Below, in pieces: positions 44,211 through 53,259 of a stretch of 64,000 bases of DNA (the stretch's first letter is position 1; every line of letters starts with the position of its first letter). The translations under genes and the position numbers were made by a program. Under the pieces are notes generated by a model that saw only the letters and a list, made by a program, of their open reading frames with translations, searched no databases and was not told where the DNA came from. The DNA is from Acidobacteriota bacterium (lineage in GTDB: Bacteria > Acidobacteriota > Holophagae > Acanthopleuribacterales > Acanthopleuribacteraceae), in contig JASJCB010000013.1 in the NCBI GenBank assembly GCA_030066195.1, positions 1 through 64,000 of the forward strand, in the 5' to 3' direction.

Positions 44211-45467
44211 ATGAAATCTTCTCTTTACCTTATTGGGACCAATTTCAAGCAAGCACCCCTCGATAGGGTGGCCCGTGTTCAATGGTCGGACAAGTCGCAG
44301 ATATCCCCGTTTCTGGCCAGGGCGCGCGCCGCTTTACAGTTCGACGAGATCTTCTTTTTGCAGACCTGTAACCGACGCGAGTTCTACATCTACAGCACCC
44401 GGCCCATTGACGACAGCGTCGATTTCCTGAACCTGCTCAACGAGGACCTGGGCGAGAATCTACAGGTTGAAGACTTCTACTGCAAACACGGTTTTGCCGC
44501 GGCCCGGCACGCTTTCCGCGTTGCTTCCTCGCTGGACTCCATGGTTCTGGGCGAAACCGAAATCATGAAACAGATTAAAGATCAGTCGGCGGCCGCAACC
44601 CGTCACAAGCACATGGCCCGCCGCCTGAAAGCGCTGATGGAAACCGCCCTGTGGGCTGCCAAGCAAGTACGCACGCGTACCCACATCACCCGTAACGTGG
44701 TGTCCATGGCCTCCCTGGCTTATCGCGGCGTGATGGAGCATACGCGGTGTGGTTCCAAACGCGTGGTTTTCGTGGGGGCCGGTCACTTCATTCAGAGTAT
44801 TCTACCTACCTTTACCAAGTCTCCCGAGTTGGAACTGATTTTCGTCAACCGCACCCTCCCCAAAGCCCTGGCCGAGCAATACGGCGGTACCGCGATCACC
44901 CTGGCCGATTTTCAGGCGAACCCGGTTCCCTTCGACGCCATGGTCACCGCCACCGGTTCTTCCCGGCCTTTGTTCGACGCGGCCTTTATGCGCGATCGCG
45001 GCAACGTATTGCTGATGGATGCGGGCCTACCCCGCGACATCGACCGGGATGTGCGCGACCTGCCCAATACCATTTACATGGACCTGGGCGAGATGGAAGC
45101 CGTGTTGGCCGCCAACCGCGCCGCCCGCGAAGCGGAGATCCCCAAGACCGAACCCATCTTCGACGAGGGTTTGGAGCGCCTGCACCAGTTATGGTTGGAA
45201 TGCGACCTGTCCGTCTACAGCCGTGAAATTTCCAGTCACTATCGCGAAACCGGCGAACGGGCTCTGGCTCGACTCATCAAAACCGAGTTGCCGGACCTTT
45301 CCCAGGCCGAACAGGAAATGCTGCGCGGTTGGACCAACAGCCTGGTCGGCAAACTGACTACCATTCCGATCCTGGGCCTGAAAGGGGTCGCTCGCGATCT
45401 GGGCACGCCCGCCGTACAGTCGTTTACCAGGCAGGTTGCCGAAAAGGCGCCCCTGTTCCGCGACTAA
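44211..45467 (+). CDS. hemA: Glutamyl-tRNA reductase
   Basis: First committed enzyme of C5 heme synthesis; it reduces Glu-tRNA to glutamate-1-semialdehyde with NADPH. The product is 418 residues. The catalytic cysteine is Cys53 in FLQTCNRREFY; SSLDSMVLGETEIMKQIKDQ and the Rossmann motif VFVGAGHF are present. A C-terminal dimerisation helix is intact. ATG 44211 is preferred over an in-frame GTG at 44172, which lies inside the leader stem-loop. It heads the operon with hemC, hemD, hemL, hemE and hemJ. Confidence 0.95.
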   Translation: MKSSLYLIGTNFKQAPLDRVARVQWSDKSQISPFLARARAALQFDEIFFLQTCNRREFYIYSTRPIDDSVDFLNLLNEDLGENLQVEDFYCKHGFAAARHAFRVASSLDSMVLGETEIMKQIKDQSAAATRHKHMARRLKALMETALWAAKQVRTRTHITRNVVSMASLAYRGVMEHTRCGSKRVVFVGAGHFIQSILPTFTKSPELELIFVNRTLPKALAEQYGGTAITLADFQANPVPFDAMVTATGSSRPLFDAAFMRDRGNVLLMDAGLPRDIDRDVRDLPNTIYMDLGEMEAVLAANRAAREAEIPKTEPIFDEGLERLHQLWLECDLSVYSREISSHYRETGERALARLIKTELPDLSQAEQEMLRGWTNSLVGKLTTIPILGLKGVARDLGTPAVQSFTRQVAEKAPLFRD

Positions 45468-45488
45468 TCAGCGCTTTCGGCAAGGCAT

Positions 45489-45520
45489 TCACTCACTTTT
45501 TGTGCTTAAATGGTGAGTGA
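45489..45520 (+). promoter_or_regulatory. Intercistronic stem-loop hemA-hemC
   Basis: TCACTCAC (45489-45496) pairs with GTGAGTGA (45513-45520) around a 16-base loop, in the 83-nt gap between hemA and hemC. It could be a processing or attenuation site. Confidence 0.4.
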
Positions 45521-45550
45521 TGTGACTCTATGTGATTGGGGTTTCCCGGA

Positions 45551-46456
45551 ATGATTGTAATTGGAACCAGAGGAAGCAAGTTGGCAATGGTCCAGGCCAA
45601 TTGGGTCTCCTCCGAATTAAGCGCCCGCAATATCGAAAACGAGATCCAAGTCATCACGACCAAGGGCGACGTGGTCAAAGATCGTTTCGACAAGATCGAG
45701 GGCAAGGGTTTTTTCACCGCCGAGATCGAGCAGGCCCTGCGCGACAAGCAAATCGACCTGGCCGTCCATTGCCTCAAGGACCTGCCCACGGCCGAAAGCG
45801 AAGGCCTGGCCGTGCGGGCTGTTACCGAACGGGAGGACCCCTACGACGTCATTGTGACCAACCGGGAGTTGGATCACACCGAAAAGGATTTTCCCGACCT
45901 GGGCGGATTGCGCATCGGCACCAGTTCCAACCGCCGTGTGGCGGGGCTGGCGCATTTTTTTCCCGATGCTCAATTCGTTCCCATCCGCGGCAATGTGCCC
46001 ACTCGCATCGCCAAGATGCAGAAGGGTGAGGCCGATGTGGTCATCCTGGCTCGCGCCGGCTTGAACCGCCTGAACACCGACATGTCCGACCTGTACCTTT
46101 ACCCCGCTCCGCCGCCTTTACTGGTGCCGGCTCCCGGCCAGGGCGCTTTGGCCCTGCAAATGCGGGCCGATGATGATCGCGATATCTCTTTTTTCCATCA
46201 CCAGGAAACCGCGCTTTGTACAGGCCAGGAACGACGGATCCTGAAAGCCCTGGAGGGCGGCTGCCAGCTACCGCTGGGCGTCCTGGTGCAACGGAACGAG
46301 AAGGGCTTCTGTTTGAAACTGTTCCTGGGCAACCTCAGCAGCGGCTTCGAGAACAAGGCCCAGGCCCGCATGTTCATCGACCTGGAAGGCGAAACCGCCG
46401 AGGAATTGGCGGACGAGGCGCTGACCATGTTATTGCATCCCGTTTTTAAAGGCTGA
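45551..46456 (+). CDS. hemC: Porphobilinogen deaminase
   Basis: Joins four porphobilinogens into hydroxymethylbilane. 301 residues from ATG 45551 (MIVIGTRGSKLAMVQANW). VVKDRFDKIEGKGFFTAEIE, AVHCLKDLPT and the dipyrromethane-cofactor cysteine Cys238 in LEGGCQLPLGV are in place. It precedes hemD by 2 nt (stop 46456, start 46459). Confidence 0.96.
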   Translation: MIVIGTRGSKLAMVQANWVSSELSARNIENEIQVITTKGDVVKDRFDKIEGKGFFTAEIEQALRDKQIDLAVHCLKDLPTAESEGLAVRAVTEREDPYDVIVTNRELDHTEKDFPDLGGLRIGTSSNRRVAGLAHFFPDAQFVPIRGNVPTRIAKMQKGEADVVILARAGLNRLNTDMSDLYLYPAPPPLLVPAPGQGALALQMRADDDRDISFFHHQETALCTGQERRILKALEGGCQLPLGVLVQRNEKGFCLKLFLGNLSSGFENKAQARMFIDLEGETAEELADEALTMLLHPVFKG

Positions 46457-46458
46457 CC

Positions 46459-47145
46459 TTGGACCTTTACTTCACGCAAATCGACCCACCCGAACCATTC
46501 GTAATCGATCGACTGAAAGCCGGGGGCTGGCGTTGCCGGCACTTGCCCTTTCGGCAGGTGCGCTTGTTGGAACCCCGATGGGATGCTGCCGGTTGGGACG
46601 TTTTGCTGATCACCAGCAAGCAGGCGGCCCGCTGGCTGATGCGCCGGACGGTCACGACTCTGCCCCGCTTGGGTGTGGTAGGCCGTAAAACCTCCGCCCT
46701 GCTGCCGTCCGACCGTTTGTTGTTTGCCGATGCGCCCGCCGATGCGGCGCAACTTGCGGACCGGATTCGGGCAACGATAGAACCCGGCTCCTCCTTGCTT
46801 TTCCTACGCGGAGAGGTCGCCGGGGATACCTTGCGTGAGAAGCTTGCGGCCGACTACCGCTTCAGCGAACTGGTAGTCTACCAAACCACCGAAATCCCAC
46901 AAAAAGGGGGCGCGCCTTCCGCGGGCTCCATGGTATATTTCCAGTCACCCAGTTCGGTGTCGGATTACCACGCATTATTCAAGATCCGTCCGGCCTTTGT
47001 CGGCGTCATCGGCCCGTCTACCGCGCGGGCGGTCAAACAACTGGGATGGACGATAGATTTTCAACCGGGCCGGCCGGAGAATCGTCAATTGTGCGAAGAA
47101 CTGCCCCCGGCTCGCTATTTCACATCGAGGGAGCGTCAACCATGA
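46459..47145 (+). CDS. hemD: Uroporphyrinogen-III synthase
   Basis: Closes hydroxymethylbilane with D-ring inversion. 228 residues. Sequence is weakly conserved in this family: TSKQAARWLMRR, LLFLRGEVAGDTLREKL, MVYFQSPSSVSDYHALF and VIGPSTARAVKQLGW are typical. The start is TTG 46459, and the stop overlaps the hemL start (ATGA at 47142-47145). Position between hemC and hemL supports the call. Confidence 0.87.
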   Translation: MDLYFTQIDPPEPFVIDRLKAGGWRCRHLPFRQVRLLEPRWDAAGWDVLLITSKQAARWLMRRTVTTLPRLGVVGRKTSALLPSDRLLFADAPADAAQLADRIRATIEPGSSLLFLRGEVAGDTLREKLAADYRFSELVVYQTTEIPQKGGAPSAGSMVYFQSPSSVSDYHALFKIRPAFVGVIGPSTARAVKQLGWTIDFQPGRPENRQLCEELPPARYFTSRERQP

Positions 47146-48428
47146 CCACATCGGAACAACTCTACCGGGAAGCTGTCAAGTACATGCCCGCGGGTGTCAA
47201 CTCGCCGGTGAGGGCCTTCCGTTCAGTAGGCGGGCAGCCCGTTTTTATGGCCCGCGGCGAGGGCGCCCATATGGAAGACGTGGACGGAAACCGCTACCTG
47301 GACTTTTGCGGTTCCTGGGGTCCGCTGATTTTGGGGCATCGTCATCCCAAGGTTCAGGAAGCCGTGGAAGGCGTGGTGCGTAACGGCTGGACCTTCGGCA
47401 CGCCGGTATCGCTGGAAGTGGATCTGGCAAAGATGGTGGTGGAGAAGCTGGCGCCGTTGGAGATGGTTCGTTTCGTGAACAGCGGCACCGAGGCGGCCAT
47501 GTCCGCCATCCGCCTGGCCCGAGGTTACACGGGCCGCGATCACGTGCTCAAGTTCAGCGGCTGCTACCACGGCCATGTGGATTACCTGTTGGTAGAGGCC
47601 GGCAGCGGGCTGGCCACTTTCGGCACCGCCTCCTCTGCCGGAGTACCGGAAGATTTCGCCAGGCTGACCGCCACCATGCCCCTGGACGACTTGGCCGGCC
47701 TGGAACGCTTGTTTAAAGAAAACGGCGAGCAACTCGCCTGCGCGGCCATCGAGGGCGTGCCGGCCAATAACGGCCTGCTGATCCAGGACCGCGCCTATGT
47801 TCAGCGGCTGCGCGAATTGTGCACCGAATACGGCGTCATGCTGTTGTTCGACGAGGTCCTGAGCGGTTTCCGCATGCCCGAGGTCCTGGCTTGTGAACAC
47901 TACGGCATCACGCCGGACATGATTGCCCTGGGCAAGGTCATCGGCGGCGGCATGCCGGTGGGCGCCTACGGCGGTAAACGCGAGGTCATGGAACACATTG
48001 CGCCGCTGGGCAATGTCTACCAGGCCGGAACCCTGTCGGGCAACCCCGCGGCAATGGCCGCCGGACTGGCGACGCTGCAAACCTATTACGAAACCGATGT
48101 ACCCAAGCAGATCGAAACCTTGGGCACTCACCTGGACAAGGCCCTGGCTTCCTTGCTGGCGGACGTGCCCGACCTGGGTTATGTGCGCCTGGGCTCGTTG
48201 TTCTGGTTCTATTTCTACGCGCGAGAGGCGCCCCGATCGGCCGAAGCCATTGACGGCCGTTGCGGCGAGGCCTATGCGCGTATCCACGCCGCCTTGCTCA
48301 GCAAGGGCATCTACATGGCACCGTCCGCTTACGAGGTCGGGTTCCTGAACACGGCCATGACGACCGGGGACCTGGACCGCTTCGTGCGGGCACTGGAAGA
48401 AGTGAAAACCGAAGGATTATTCCCATGA
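47142..48428 (+). CDS. hemL: Glutamate-1-semialdehyde 2,1-aminomutase
   Basis: PLP enzyme making 5-aminolevulinate from glutamate semialdehyde. 428 residues from ATG 47142, with GAGGGAG at 47127-47133; the longer frame runs into hemD. VNSPVRAFRSVGG at the N-terminus, FDEVLSGFR, and Lys265 in IALGKVIGGGMPVGAYGG. HemA and HemL together show the C5 route. The stop overlaps hemE (48425). Confidence 0.96.
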   Translation: MTTSEQLYREAVKYMPAGVNSPVRAFRSVGGQPVFMARGEGAHMEDVDGNRYLDFCGSWGPLILGHRHPKVQEAVEGVVRNGWTFGTPVSLEVDLAKMVVEKLAPLEMVRFVNSGTEAAMSAIRLARGYTGRDHVLKFSGCYHGHVDYLLVEAGSGLATFGTASSAGVPEDFARLTATMPLDDLAGLERLFKENGEQLACAAIEGVPANNGLLIQDRAYVQRLRELCTEYGVMLLFDEVLSGFRMPEVLACEHYGITPDMIALGKVIGGGMPVGAYGGKREVMEHIAPLGNVYQAGTLSGNPAAMAAGLATLQTYYETDVPKQIETLGTHLDKALASLLADVPDLGYVRLGSLFWFYFYAREAPRSAEAIDGRCGEAYARIHAALLSKGIYMAPSAYEVGFLNTAMTTGDLDRFVRALEEVKTEGLFP

Positions 48429-49450
48429 TTTTTATCGACGCATGCTACTGCAGAAAAACCCCGCGCCCGCCCATTTGGATGATGCGCCAGGCGGGTCGTT
48501 ACCTGCCCGAATACCGGGAGATTCGCAAGAACCACTCCTTCCTGGAGATGTGCGAAACACCCGAACTGGTCAAGGAAGTGACCCTGCAACCCATCCGCCG
48601 CTTCGGCATGGACGCGGCCATTATCTTTTGCGATATTCTGGTGCCGCTGGTACCCATGGGCCTGGATCTCAGCTATCAAGAGGGCGAGGGGCCCGTGATC
48701 GGCAACCCCATCCGCACCCTCGACGATGTCAAGGCGCTCAAAGACCCGGACCTGCCCAAGGAAGTGGGTTTTCTGAAAGAGGCGCTCAAGCAGACCCGCG
48801 CCGAACTGGACCCCGACAAGGCCTTGATCGGGTTTGCGGGTGCGCCGTTTACCCTTGCCTGTTACGCGGTCCAAGGTCGCGGCGGCAAGAACTTCGAAGT
48901 GCTGCACCGCTGGATGTTCAACGAGCGCGAGGCTTTCGACACCTTGATGTCGCGGCTGGCCGACATGACCATCGAGTACTTTCGCTTACAAGTGGCCGGC
49001 GGCGCCCAGGCGATTCAGTTGTTCGAAAGTTGGGGCGGCCTGATCTCTGCCTACGATTACCTGCATCGCGTCTTTCCCCATGTGCAACGCATCCTGGCCA
49101 GTGTCAAAGACCTCGGTGTTCCGCGCATTTTGTTCATCAAGGGCGCCGGTCATTTCCGCAACTTCCTCAACCTGGCCAATGCCGAGGTGATCGGCCTCGA
49201 TTGGACCATGCCCATCGAGGATACGCGCCGGATCCTGGGTAAGAACAAGGCTATTCAAGGGAACCTGGACCCCAGCCTGCTGTTTGCCTCGCACGATCTG
49301 ATTCGGGAACGCACCCTGGCCATGATCGAGGTGAACCACGGTCAACCCGGTTATATCGCCAACCTGGGCCACGGCATCCATAAGGACACCCCCATCCCGG
49401 CCGTGGAAACCTTCATCAATACCGTCAAAAACTATAATCCCGAGGAGTGA
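48425..49450 (+). CDS. hemE: Uroporphyrinogen decarboxylase
   Basis: Decarboxylates uroporphyrinogen III to coproporphyrinogen III. 341 residues. PIWMMRQAGRYLPEYR at the N-terminus holds the substrate-binding arginines, with GFAGAPFTLACYAVQG and LGHGIHKDTP later. ATG 48425 overlaps the hemL stop; an in-frame upstream start lies inside hemL. hemJ starts 7 nt after its end. Confidence 0.97.
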   Translation: MIFIDACYCRKTPRPPIWMMRQAGRYLPEYREIRKNHSFLEMCETPELVKEVTLQPIRRFGMDAAIIFCDILVPLVPMGLDLSYQEGEGPVIGNPIRTLDDVKALKDPDLPKEVGFLKEALKQTRAELDPDKALIGFAGAPFTLACYAVQGRGGKNFEVLHRWMFNEREAFDTLMSRLADMTIEYFRLQVAGGAQAIQLFESWGGLISAYDYLHRVFPHVQRILASVKDLGVPRILFIKGAGHFRNFLNLANAEVIGLDWTMPIEDTRRILGKNKAIQGNLDPSLLFASHDLIRERTLAMIEVNHGQPGYIANLGHGIHKDTPIPAVETFINTVKNYNPEE

Positions 49451-49457
49451 TTCATCC

Positions 49458-49895
49458 ATGACCTATCTTGTCATCAAAGCCTTGCATTTCATCTTCATGG
49501 TGGCCTGGTTCGCCGGGCTGTTCTACATGTTCCGTCTCTTCGTCTACCACACCGAAAACAAGGACAATCCCGATATCACCAAATTGTTCAAGGTCATGGA
49601 AGGCCGTCTCTACAAGATCATTACCGTGCCCGCCATGGTGTTGACCTTTGTCTTCGGCATCATCATGATCGTGATGAACATGTCTTTGATGCAGCAGGGC
49701 TGGATGCACATCAAATTGCTGCTGGTCGTGCTGTTGGCCGGATACACCGGTTTCCTGGGCAAGACCCGTCGGCGCTATGCAAATGACGACGTCTTCCTCA
49801 CCTCCAAGCAGTGTCGCCTGCTGAACGAGGTGCCTACCGTGTTCCTGATTGCGATCGTCTTTACGGCGGTTGTCTTCCGCATGTACCTGTCTTGA
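49458..49895 (+). CDS. hemJ: HemJ-type protoporphyrinogen oxidase (UPF0093)
   Basis: A 145-residue membrane protein with four hydrophobic helices. Members oxidise protoporphyrinogen IX with a bound heme. His10 (KALHFIFMVAWFAGLFY) and Lys86 (GWMHIKLLLV) match the conserved residues, with RLFVYH and NEVPTVFLI near the ends. HemJ suggests the classic protoporphyrin branch with ferrochelatase (hemH at 1179). It is 7 nt after hemE. The coproporphyrinogen oxidase step is not in the window. Confidence 0.9.
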   Translation: MTYLVIKALHFIFMVAWFAGLFYMFRLFVYHTENKDNPDITKLFKVMEGRLYKIITVPAMVLTFVFGIIMIVMNMSLMQQGWMHIKLLLVVLLAGYTGFLGKTRRRYANDDVFLTSKQCRLLNEVPTVFLIAIVFTAVVFRMYLS

Positions 49896-49914
49896 CCAGG
49901 GGAGGGTTACGGTC

Positions 49915-50625
49915 ATGAAGCAGTTGCTCTTTTTGCTTGTCTGTCCCATACTTGCGGCCCAAGGCCGAGTAGATCTCAGCGCGAGCGGCGTGATCGTGGA
50001 TCCCACGACCAAAAGCACCATCGTTCAAATTCGCGCAACCAGCGAGGGCGGCAACCTTGCCGCCTTCGAAAACAAGGCCGGCACGATCAAGGTTTTCAGG
50101 GATAACCTGGGTGCCAACCTGATGGTGGGCACCTATCATTGGAAATGGGTGCAAAATGTGGAAGTGGCCCGCAACGGCCGCATGGCCACGCTGGATCTGG
50201 TAGCCGCCCAAATGCCCGCCAGGGGTGCAACCAGGTTGACCGTAGAAGGCGCACTAAACTTCGTCATGGCTTCTCAACGGGTCATTGCGCGAGAAGAGGC
50301 CTCACTACGCGAGGGTGCGACGGGACCTGTCGGAGAGCAGTTCTACGAGGTGACTCACATCGCGCCCGTTCTCGGCACCTCGAATATGACGGTCCATATC
50401 CTCTATCCGGATCTGGACAAAGACCAGTCCCCGGTCAACGCGATCAAATACTTCTATGACGGCGAGGAGTTGGCCGGCAAGAAGGTTCGCTTCATCAAAG
50501 AAAGACGTGGACGCAAAGAATTCTTGACCCTGCCGCGCGATGTGGAAAAGTTCGAAATAGAAATAGACTACTGGGAAGGCTGGGAGCCGGTTAAGGTCCC
50601 CTACAAGTTCACCCTGGAACTCTAG
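49915..50625 (+). CDS. Exported protein of unknown function
   Basis: Not recognised. 236 residues, signal peptide MKQLLFLLVCPILAAQG. ATG 49915 is fixed by AGGGGAGGG (49898-49906); the open frame further upstream is inside hemJ. It is beta-rich, with DLSASGVIVDPTTKSTIVQ, a YHWKWVQNVEVARNG segment and a C-terminal YWEGWEPVKVPYKFTLEL strand. No cysteine remains in the mature part and no enzyme motif was seen. It follows hemJ after 19 nt, so it may be in the hem operon, but a role in heme metabolism is only contextual. Confidence 0.78.
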   Translation: MKQLLFLLVCPILAAQGRVDLSASGVIVDPTTKSTIVQIRATSEGGNLAAFENKAGTIKVFRDNLGANLMVGTYHWKWVQNVEVARNGRMATLDLVAAQMPARGATRLTVEGALNFVMASQRVIAREEASLREGATGPVGEQFYEVTHIAPVLGTSNMTVHILYPDLDKDQSPVNAIKYFYDGEELAGKKVRFIKERRGRKEFLTLPRDVEKFEIEIDYWEGWEPVKVPYKFTLEL

Positions 50626-50844
50626 GCGGAAGAATTCAACAGATTGGATTGCTCATTATTCAATCTTTTGGATTTTCGAATCAATATTTTGGGAAATCGG
50701 GCGGAAACCACCGGAAATACTTGTGTAGAGTTTCTATCAAAAGCCGGCACGCCTTATGCACTACGTTGTGACGAAGAACATGCCCGGCCTTAGCGGTTGC
50801 TTCAGCTGAGTTTGTTCGGCTTTTACACAGTTGTTTAGTCTTTT

Positions 50845-51250
50845 CCATGGAGGAGCGAGGGGGAACCACGGTTCCCTCGCCCTTGTCTTAAAAACTGAAT
50901 CTACGCCCCGGAAAGCTAAAGATTTTCCTACCATGGAAAGACGGGGGGAACCGAGGGTTCCCCTTATTTTTCTCGGTAAAAGCGGAACAAGCCAAGCTGA
51001 GTCGAACTCGGCGGCCGAAATTACCATGGAGGAGTGCGGGGAGCTTCGGTTCCCCCACCTTTTTTCCTCAAACCACAGTTACCATGGAGGAGTGAGGGGA
51101 ACTTCGGTTCCCCCACCTTTTTTTCCTCAAACCACAGTTACCATGGAGGAGTGAGGGGAGCTTCGGTTCCCCCACATTTTTTCACACAGATCAAGGAGAT
51201 ATAAGAGGACCCCGAGTCCTCTTTTCAAAGGGGACTTCGGTCCCCATTTT
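50845..51250 (+). repeat. Array of seven terminator-like hairpins, five with CCATGG starts
   Basis: Convergent intergenic region. Hairpins at 50855-50880, 50945-50963, 51038-51055, 51096-51113, 51155-51172, 51203-51223 and 51230-51245. Four of them use a TTCG tetraloop (arms like GGGGAAC/GTTCCCC). Most are followed by T-rich tails on the plus strand. Hairpins 1-5 are each preceded by CCATGG; units 4 and 5 (51066-51124 and 51125-51183) are near-identical with a 59-bp period. In units 4 and 5 the start reads ATGGAGGAGTGA, a three-codon ORF. No gene is seen inside. Confidence 0.8.
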
Positions 51251-51383
51251 TATTTCTCCATCCGCGTTGTTATGTTGTCTTGTCGATGATGTGATGACAG
51301 ACCGGGAATCTCGCGCCCGCGCCAATTTGGAACGAGAGTTGGAAGCCGGTTGCAGATTGCCGCCGGCCTCCATACCATAAAGT

Positions 51384-51938
51384 TCAGTCGGCCAGCGCCT
51401 TCTCGATGGCCGCGACCACATCGGGCGCGTCAGGTTTGGTGCGGGGGCCGAAGCGGGCAATGACGCGGCCGTCTTTACCCACCAGGAACTTGGTGAAATT
51501 CCAGCGGATCTCGCCGCCGAATTCGCCGTTGTCTTCCTTGGAGGTCAGTTCACCGTAAAGCGGCGCCTGGTCATCCCCTTTAACGGAAATCTTGGAGAAC
51601 ATGTCGAAGTCCACATTGAACTCTTTCACGCAAAAGGTTGCGATCTCCTCGTTGGTGCCCGGTTCCTGCTTGCCGAAATTGTTGGCGGGAAAACCCAGGA
51701 TACGGAAACCCTTGTCCTTGTATTTTTGGTGAATATCCACCAACTGATTGTATTGCGGGGTCAGGCCGCACTTGGAGGCCACGTTGACGATCATCAGGAC
51801 ATCGCCCTTGTAATCGGCCAGGTTGACATCTTTGCCTTTGATGTCTTGCATTTTGTGGTCCAGAACCTGTGCGCCCCCGGCGCCGAAGAGGGCCGTTCCC
51901 AGCATCAGGAACAGACCGGCAAAAAGATTGCGGTACAT
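51384..51938 (-). CDS. Exported glutathione peroxidase-like protein
   Basis: A 184-residue thiol peroxidase with a signal peptide (MYRNLFAGLFLMLGTALFG). The catalytic cysteine is Cys57 in NVASKCGLTPQYNQL. FPANNFGKQEPGTNEEI carries the conserved glutamine and asparagine, and RWNFTKFLV the tryptophan. A second cysteine in IATFCVKEFN could be the resolving one, so thioredoxin is the likely reductant, as in most bacterial members. It is convergent with the plus-strand gene ending at 50625. Confidence 0.92.
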   Translation of the reverse strand: MYRNLFAGLFLMLGTALFGAGGAQVLDHKMQDIKGKDVNLADYKGDVLMIVNVASKCGLTPQYNQLVDIHQKYKDKGFRILGFPANNFGKQEPGTNEEIATFCVKEFNVDFDMFSKISVKGDDQAPLYGELTSKEDNGEFGGEIRWNFTKFLVGKDGRVIARFGPRTKPDAPDVVAAIEKALAD

Positions 51939-51996
51939 GAAAAAACCTCCGAGACTCCCACCGGCCGCTACCGGCGTGTTTTCGCAGAATAGATGG

Positions 51997-52740
51997 TCAA
52001 AGCTCTTGAGCCAGGCGGGTGCGCACCAGAAGATCGTTCAAGTCGGCGCGCGCATCGCTTCGCTCGGGGAGTTTGCCGCGGTCGCGCTCGGCGACCAGCA
52101 TATCGGTCAAGCGCCGATACTCGCCTTCGTGGAATTCCAGGTCGGCATTGCCCATAGCGCCTTCCTCCGTACCGGTACGTTTCCGTGCCGACAGTTCCGA
52201 AAGGTAGGGCAATTGGAAGTCCTCGTTGAGGTGTTGTAGGTTTGCTTCGATTTCACCGGTTCGCATCAGGTGAATACCGGCCAACAAGGCCCGGTAGCCG
52301 TAGAGCAGCATCTCCACCTTGGGAACGCCGTCACCGATAAAAGCCTTCCACTTTTCCGCGGAAAACTCCAGGTAGTGACGCGCGTGATGCCGGGTAATAC
52401 AGCGTTTGCCCAGCTCTTTCAATTCGTCGTGAACCGGTGAGGTGTGTAGGACGTGAGGCGAATAAAGCTGTTCCAGCACCGCGCCGTCGGATTTCAACAA
52501 CCGGCCTATGAACAGCTTCAGATCGAGTGTCACCAGGTCGATCTCCATCCCGTCATGCTCGTAGATGGTGTTCACGGTCTCCTTGGGTTCATCCAACCCG
52601 ACGATTTCGGCCAGGGGGAGTAGATGCGCCCCGCGCAAGTCGAATTCGGAATCGGTAGAGGCAAACCCGTAGAGATGGTCTCCGCTCAGGGTGGCAAAAA
52701 CCAAAGGATAGGGATGCGCATGAACATGTTCCGCCGGCAT
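51997..52740 (-). CDS. Nucleotidyltransferase-superfamily protein (YcgL/COG3541-like)
   Basis: A 247-residue protein with a DNA polymerase-beta-like nucleotidyltransferase core: FATLSGDHLYGFASTDSEFDLRG, where the usual GS pair is replaced by SGD but the two acidic residues (SEFD) are kept. A third acidic residue may be in MEIDLVTLD. The rest is a helical C-terminal domain. Substrate unknown. Similar proteins are often annotated as predicted nucleotidyltransferases. It lies 58 nt upstream of the peroxidase gene on the same strand. Confidence 0.78.
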   Translation of the reverse strand: MPAEHVHAHPYPLVFATLSGDHLYGFASTDSEFDLRGAHLLPLAEIVGLDEPKETVNTIYEHDGMEIDLVTLDLKLFIGRLLKSDGAVLEQLYSPHVLHTSPVHDELKELGKRCITRHHARHYLEFSAEKWKAFIGDGVPKVEMLLYGYRALLAGIHLMRTGEIEANLQHLNEDFQLPYLSELSARKRTGTEEGAMGNADLEFHEGEYRRLTDMLVAERDRGKLPERSDARADLNDLLVRTRLAQEL

Positions 52741-53259
52741 TGGGTTGACCTTAATCCTTCACAATGGATCGACGCGCGAATCAGCAGCGCGTCAGCCTCT
52801 CGATAGTCGGGTCGTGCGAGTGGTGAGGTGCGCGAAAATGCCGCATCACCTCAGCCTTCCGGTTGGGTACGATGCGCCTCAGGTAAGGTGTTGTAAGCCA
52901 TAATGCGAGCAGCGGGAAAGCCTTGACCCATTTGGGGAAAGTAAATCGATCCGGGCAGTAATCCGAGTAAGTGAAAGATTGGCAACGTATTACAACACAC
53001 CTCAAGCGTGGCAAACGTCCTTGGAGACACGCATTGAGGAAGAATCCGATAACCATCGAAGGATCATAACAAGCCGGTCGCCTGATTTTCCGGGGTATCT
53101 CAATGCCCGCGACGGCCTACGGACTGAATAACACTCCAATAGAGGTTTGCTCGTTCGGAATCGAATGATCACCGGCGGAACCTAACTCCCTTCGCATCGC
53201 GCAAATCCCGGCCGGAACTGCCGTCGGTTTTCCTCAAGAAATAAAAGCCGGCGCGAACC
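52741..53259. other. Intergenic, 519 bp, no gene seen
   Basis: A minus frame of 91 codons (52781-53056) has no recognised domain or ribosome site. No strong hairpin or repeat was found. Confidence 0.5.

Noticed and set aside
50831..51154. Plus-strand frame of 107 codons over the hairpin array
   Set aside because: It follows the repeated hairpins and has no domain or ribosome site; the signal is in the RNA-like structure.
52781..53056. Minus-strand frame of 91 codons, possible transposase remnant
   Set aside because: No motif of any transposase family could be identified.
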